DNA of 64,000 nucleotides, taken from assembly GCA_003260075.1 (NCBI GenBank), contig QLIY01000458.1, positions 1 to 64,000 of the forward strand, in the 5' to 3' direction. Positions 59,809-64,000 of this stretch are shown here, piece after piece. The translations under genes were made by a program, and so were the position numbers. The first letter of the stretch is position 1. Every line of letters starts with the position of its first letter. Under the pieces are notes generated by a model. The model saw nothing but the letters and a program-made list of their open reading frames with translations. It did not search any database and was not told where the DNA came from. The DNA is from Phallusia mammillata (taxonomy: Eukaryota; Chordata; Ascidiacea; Phlebobranchia; Ascidiidae).

Positions 59809-60578
59809 TTTGTGTTAAAATTTCTTCACATTTCCTCATATTCCATTTTTATATCCACAGTGTTTTGCTTGCATAACCGAGGCCTCCACAGCTCTATGTC
59901 AGAAATTATTTACTTTTTTATTTATTTTCATTCACTACTACAAACTCTTACGGATCTTAACTCCTACTGTAATGAAACATTAAATTACTTTTTGGTTTTA
60001 GATTAATTCATACTTCTCAAAGGATAACAAAGCAAAATGTTACATGCAATTGTGTCTCTTATGTTATCTTGCACCAAGCAATCTAATCTTAACTCCGGTG
60101 TAGCTGGAGCGCGTTCAGCAATTATCCACCAATTGTACCTGTCACTGTTTTCCAGCTTGGTAATTGTTCAGCTATTTCCGGCTTGGTGATTGTTTTCAAG
60201 CTATTGTCTCCCTCCCTACCTCCAGTTGTTCACTAAGCAAAATAAACTAATTATTTATCACTCAACTCCGTTTGTTGCACATCGATATTCTACAGGTGTA
60301 TTGCCCACATAAATCCTACCCGGAAACGACCTATGAACGTTAAACATGGAAAAAAATGTCCTTTAAACAGTTTTTTTGTGGTTTTCTGTAAAGTTTGATC
60401 ACGAAAGTGTCGTATAATGGGGATTTCCCCGGATGGTAATTTGTTTCGCCAAAGTTACAGAAAAATACTTTTGACTCATTGGATTTTCTTCTAAAAATTT
60501 TGTTTCGCTCATTATTATTCACTTCAGATTTTGTAAAATTGGAATCAAACATCAACAATAATTAATGACAAAGTGATT
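59809..60578. promoter_or_regulatory. Shared 770-bp head-to-head promoter region
   Basis: The starts of the minus-strand KEN gene (59808) and the plus-strand MRPL58 (60579) face each other across 770 bases, so both promoters must lie here. A dispersed repeat at about 60060-60205 has a reverse-complement relative at 20690-20805 (aatcaccaagccggaaatag). No TATA box is evident. Confidence 0.5.
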
Positions 60579-61856
60579 ATGAGTTCGACAGTTCTAATAT
60601 CGCGACTGAACGTTTGTCGGTGTGTAACACGAAGTTACACTTACAAAAGTGTCTACCACCCTGATAATTTATTTCCAAACAGTGTCGGAGCGTTTTCAAG
60701 ATCTTCATTTTTTGTAAGTTATTCATTTTTTTAAAATATTTTGTGTCATAAGACAAGTTAACATCAGTGTATCAATTGCTGTTAATTAATTTTTGGGGGG
60801 GGGGGTGATATTTTATGACATAAGACAAGTTAACATCAGTGTATCAATTGCTGTTAATTAATTTTTTAATTTGATAAAAAAATTATGGTTGATATCAATA
60901 AACATATTTTATTTGAATGTAGAATTGTTTCACACATTTTGGGTCAAATTTATTTTGTACTTGTTTTTAAGTTGTGACATTTTATGTCATAACTCATCAG
61001 TTAATACCAATTGCTGATATCATTAAACATATTTTATTCAAATGAAGAAGTTTTGGGTCAAGTTTGCATTTTTATTGTGATTAATTTTTACGTTTTATTT
61101 CAGGCGAAATCAAATGACAACAAAAACGATGATGTTGAAAAGTTCACAGGACCAATTCCAATAAGTAGGAAATTACAAATTTGAGTGTTGTTGCATTTGG
61201 TGAAATGTGTCCTTAGAATGAATTTTTTATGTCGAGTGCAGTGGTTGTTAACCTTTTTATTATTGTCACCACTAAGAACAACCATATGAGCTTTATTTAT
61301 CTCATTTTGGAAAAACTAAAATAATCAACTATGACATGACAAAAGGGTGTAGCTGAGGAACCAAAAATGTTAATGTAATTGCCACCTGCGAAATATAAAG
61401 AACCACTGGTTTAATAATTAAGCTTTAATATTATGTTGAACATTTACATGACTGTACTTTCTGTGGCATAGAGTGAAGCTTTGAACACATAGTCTATCTG
61501 CTTTTGTTGTTTGTTTTTCAGAAAAACTCACCTTTAACTACAGCAGAAGTTCAGGTCCCGGCGGCCAACATGTCAATACAAGTATGAGACTGAATACTAG
61601 TCTACTTTATTCATTTAAAAAAAAAAAATTAATTTATAACAACATTATATGTGTTCTTGTGTACAGTAAATGTCATTCTTGTTTACATTTAAGCTTAAGA
61701 GAGAACCTCTCAATTGTTTGTTTTATTTGTAATATAAATACTAGTATAAAAAAGTTTGATAATACAAGTATGGGACTGTAACTATTTTAATTAATTCTTT
61801 TTTAAAAAAACAAGTTAATAAATTAACGAATAACAAAATTACACTTATTCATATCT

Positions 61857-61889
<33 letters not shown>

Positions 61890-63512
61890 AATAAATCAAC
61901 GAATAACAAAATTACACTTATTCATATCTACAGTAATATATGATTCTTGTTTACATTGTCTACAAATGCTCAGTTGTTTGTTTCATACATTGCATAAACA
62001 CTGGCTTAAAAAAGTTTTCTGTTTAGCGAACTCTAAAGCTGAAGCCCGGTTTCAAATAATGACAGCTGATTGGCTGCCACAAGATACAAAGGAACAACTA
62101 TTTAAGAAAGTATGTTGTAAGATTTGGAAGTGCATTCGTTAGGTGTACTGATATGAGATGTTTATTATTTACTGTAAAACGATACATCATTACTGTTTTG
62201 TGTTATTGAACACATTTGCTGCATTTTAAAGTATGTGGTCACAGTGTGCACCTCTCAAGTTTTTCACTGTGGTCCTCAGTGTACTCAGGGAGCTTGTGTG
62301 TATGCCCAGACACATGACAATCTATGCTGTGCTGAAACTGGTGTGTGGCCACAGCGTGTACATCTAATGTTGCTCACTGTGGTCCTCAGTGTACTCAGGG
62401 AGCTTATGTGTGTGTATGCCCTGACATATGTAAAGCTATTCTGCACTTAAACTGGTGTGTGGCCACAGCATGCACCTTTAATGGAGCTTACAAGTGTCCT
62501 CAGTTTACTCGACAGCTACATGCAATACCATATTTATTTCACGGGGGGGGGGTCACAGCATGCACCTTTAATAGAGCTAACAATTGTCCTCAGTTTACTC
62601 GACAGCTACATGCAATACCATATTTATTTCACTATTTAAAGTGTAGGTTTTACTGTTTAGGCAAAGCATCCGATATTTTTAATCCTCCAACTCCACTAAG
62701 CTAACATGTGCTTTGTTGTTCTTGTGCAGTTTCGTAAACAGATAAGTCGAAATGGAGAAATTATTGTCTCTTGTGATGAGAGTCGCTACCAGATGAACAA
62801 TGTGAAATCGTGCATCGAGAAAATACAAAACATGATCGAGGTTGCACAAACTCCTGAAGAAGAAAAGGAAGAAGTGACATACAGCATGGATCAGTGAGTT
62901 TGTGTGTTTGTTTATCCACAACTTTTGTAGCTGAGTAGTTAGCGCAACTGCCTTGCACTCACAAGGTTGTGGGTTCTAATCTTTACATGGTAGCTTATGT
63001 TTTCTTAAAACTTAGGCAGCACTGCTCCGACCCTTGGGTAGAACTTAATTAAAGTCACCAACTACCTATGTCGATAAAATGAAACAAACAATGATTTGAG
63101 TGCAGGCAGCTCAAAAAGAGACTCATTGTGAGCAAAACACATTCAGGCGTTGCCGACCTATTGAGAATAACATGGAACAACAATAACAATACAGTAGAAC
63201 TACATAGGCCAATTGATGCCACTGACAAATGCCCATTACAATTAAGAGACTATTCTTGGAAACAAATCCAATATTGTGATAATGAAGTTTAATCACATTT
63301 GCTTTTAACCTTTAAAGTACATAGCTTCAAAGAAAACTGCTCATGAAACCAATTGACAAGTTTACCCTAAAGCCAGTATATTGTCGATTACCCAAAACTT
63401 TGATTTAAACTTTACTTTTAGAGTTCATCGTTTTCATGAAAAAAGATTGAGAAAGAAGAAAATGAGATCAACCACGAAGGCAATGAGAAACAATTTTGAC
63501 TTCGATAGCTGA
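60579..63512 (+). CDS. MRPL58: Mitochondrial peptidyl-tRNA hydrolase ICT1 (mL62)
   Basis: Exons: 60579-60713, 61104-61164, 61522-61581, 62027-62109, 62730-62893, 63422-63512; all phases agree, giving 197 residues, similar to human ICT1 (206). The product is a codon-independent release factor built into the large mitochondrial ribosomal subunit; it frees stalled peptides by hydrolysing peptidyl-tRNA. The catalytic GGQ lies in SRSSGPGGQHVNT. The N-terminus is rich in Ser, Arg and Cys with no acids (MSSTVLISRLNVCRCVTRSY), a plausible transit peptide. The C-terminus is strongly basic (EKRLRKKKMRSTTKAMR), as needed for binding the ribosomal entry channel. AATAAA at 63541 lies 29 bases after the stop. 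Transcribed divergently from the KEN gene. Confidence 0.95.
61239..61410. mobile_element. hAT-like remnant in MRPL58 intron 2
   Basis: CAGTGGTTGTTAACCTTTTTA at about 61239 and GAACCACTG at about 61402-61410 form imperfect terminal inverted repeats. No target duplication is seen. Confidence 0.4.
61857..61888 (+). other. Run of 32 G: assembly junction in MRPL58 intron 3
   Basis: About 45 bases before the run (aataaattaacgaataac ... ttattcatatct) are repeated directly after it. Confidence 0.75.
62232..62520 (+). repeat. Short tandem array, unit about 112 bp, in MRPL58 intron 4
   Basis: The motif gtggccacagcgtgtacat with the following gtcctcagtgtactcaggg recurs at about 62236, 62345 and 62458. 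The third unit is more diverged and is itself duplicated after a G run (62543). A small minisatellite. Confidence 0.6.
62921..63085 (+). mobile_element. tRNA-derived SINE in MRPL58 intron 5
   Basis: The head reads TGTAGCTGAGTAGTTAGCGC (A-box context) with a clear CCTTG/CAAGG anticodon stem and a T-arm GTGGGTTCTAATC. The body (cactgctccgaccc, attaaagtcaccaacta) matches the SINE at 41818-41979. Confidence 0.7.
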
Positions 63513-64000
63513 ACATTTCCTGTGTTGTTGTTATTTTTTTAATAAACATTCGCAAAATAACGCCAAATAACCACCCAAAATTCAACTCATTGCCGGCCAA
63601 CATACATGTGTGCAGGGGGACAGAGTAGTGGTTTTTAAAAACGGCCAAAAGAACTTAAATAAGATTGTAAAAGCATTTCAACTTAAAAAATAAACAACAC
63701 ATGATAGGCATTATGATGTCAAAAAACAAACAATCAAGCCAGATAGTTTGGCTTATAATTTAAAATCATGATCTATTGAGTTTTGTCACTTACAGCAGTG
63801 GTTGGCAGTTTGTTTGGACCGCAGAGGCACAAAAAAACGCGCCTATACGGGACAAAACTTTAGTGCCATGTACCTTGCTTGCAATAAAGCACATTAAAGT
63901 GTTGTTTTAATGTTTGAAACGACCAAGTTCTCGTTTATAGGCGCACTTATCGCAAAATTAGGGCAAGTTTGCAAACATAACACGATGCACTACGGCAGGG
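63513..64000. other. MRPL58 3' UTR and downstream DNA
   Basis: AATAAA at 63541-63546 marks the probable 3' end. CAGTGGTTGGCAG at about 63796 resembles a hAT end; its partner is not in the window. Nothing else is supported. Confidence 0.5.

Noticed and set aside
1-64000. CRISPR array, operon, phage or bacterial island
   Set aside because: All genes have introns with GT-AG borders and metazoan families; no spaced direct-repeat array was seen.

Overview
The window looks like nuclear DNA of an invertebrate chordate, most likely an ascidian close to Ciona. It is AT-rich, has short exons with GT-AG introns of about 0.3-1 kb, closely packed genes, tRNA-derived SINEs, many small hAT-type elements and very high allelic divergence. 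The species call is inference. Nothing bacterial or viral was seen.

Layout: the last exon of an unknown + gene (65-165); the last exon of an unknown - gene (1301-1548); 7 kb of non-coding and repeat DNA; a secreted haem peroxidase with three C-terminal WxxW-type domains (+, 8509-22752); a very large ankyrin-pseudokinase-KEN protein of RNase L architecture (+, 24212-39004); a cytosolic 5'-nucleotidase I gene (+, 41454-50724); about 3 kb without a gene; a second pseudokinase-KEN gene without a sensor domain (-, 59808-53643); and, head to head with it, the mitochondrial peptidyl-tRNA hydrolase MRPL58/ICT1 (+, 60579-63512).

Most interesting biology: two RNase L/IRE1-type genes lie within 36 kb and have complementary defects. 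The ankyrin-bearing one keeps GxG, VAVK and DYG in its kinase fold but has lost the KEN catalytic Arg/Asn/His. The sensorless one has lost HRD and DFG but keeps the RN...H catalytic signature. They could form a sensor/effector pair. This is a hypothesis drawn from sequence.

Assembly warning: about 48 runs of 8-91 G, always G on the + strand, cut the window. Sequence after a run usually repeats sequence found just before it with about 1-5% divergence. The window therefore interleaves both haplotypes, so several exons appear twice (nucleotidase exons 3-7, peroxidase exons 2-3, KEN-gene exons 5, 12 and 13) and a few are cut in the middle. Gene models below choose one copy and state the other.
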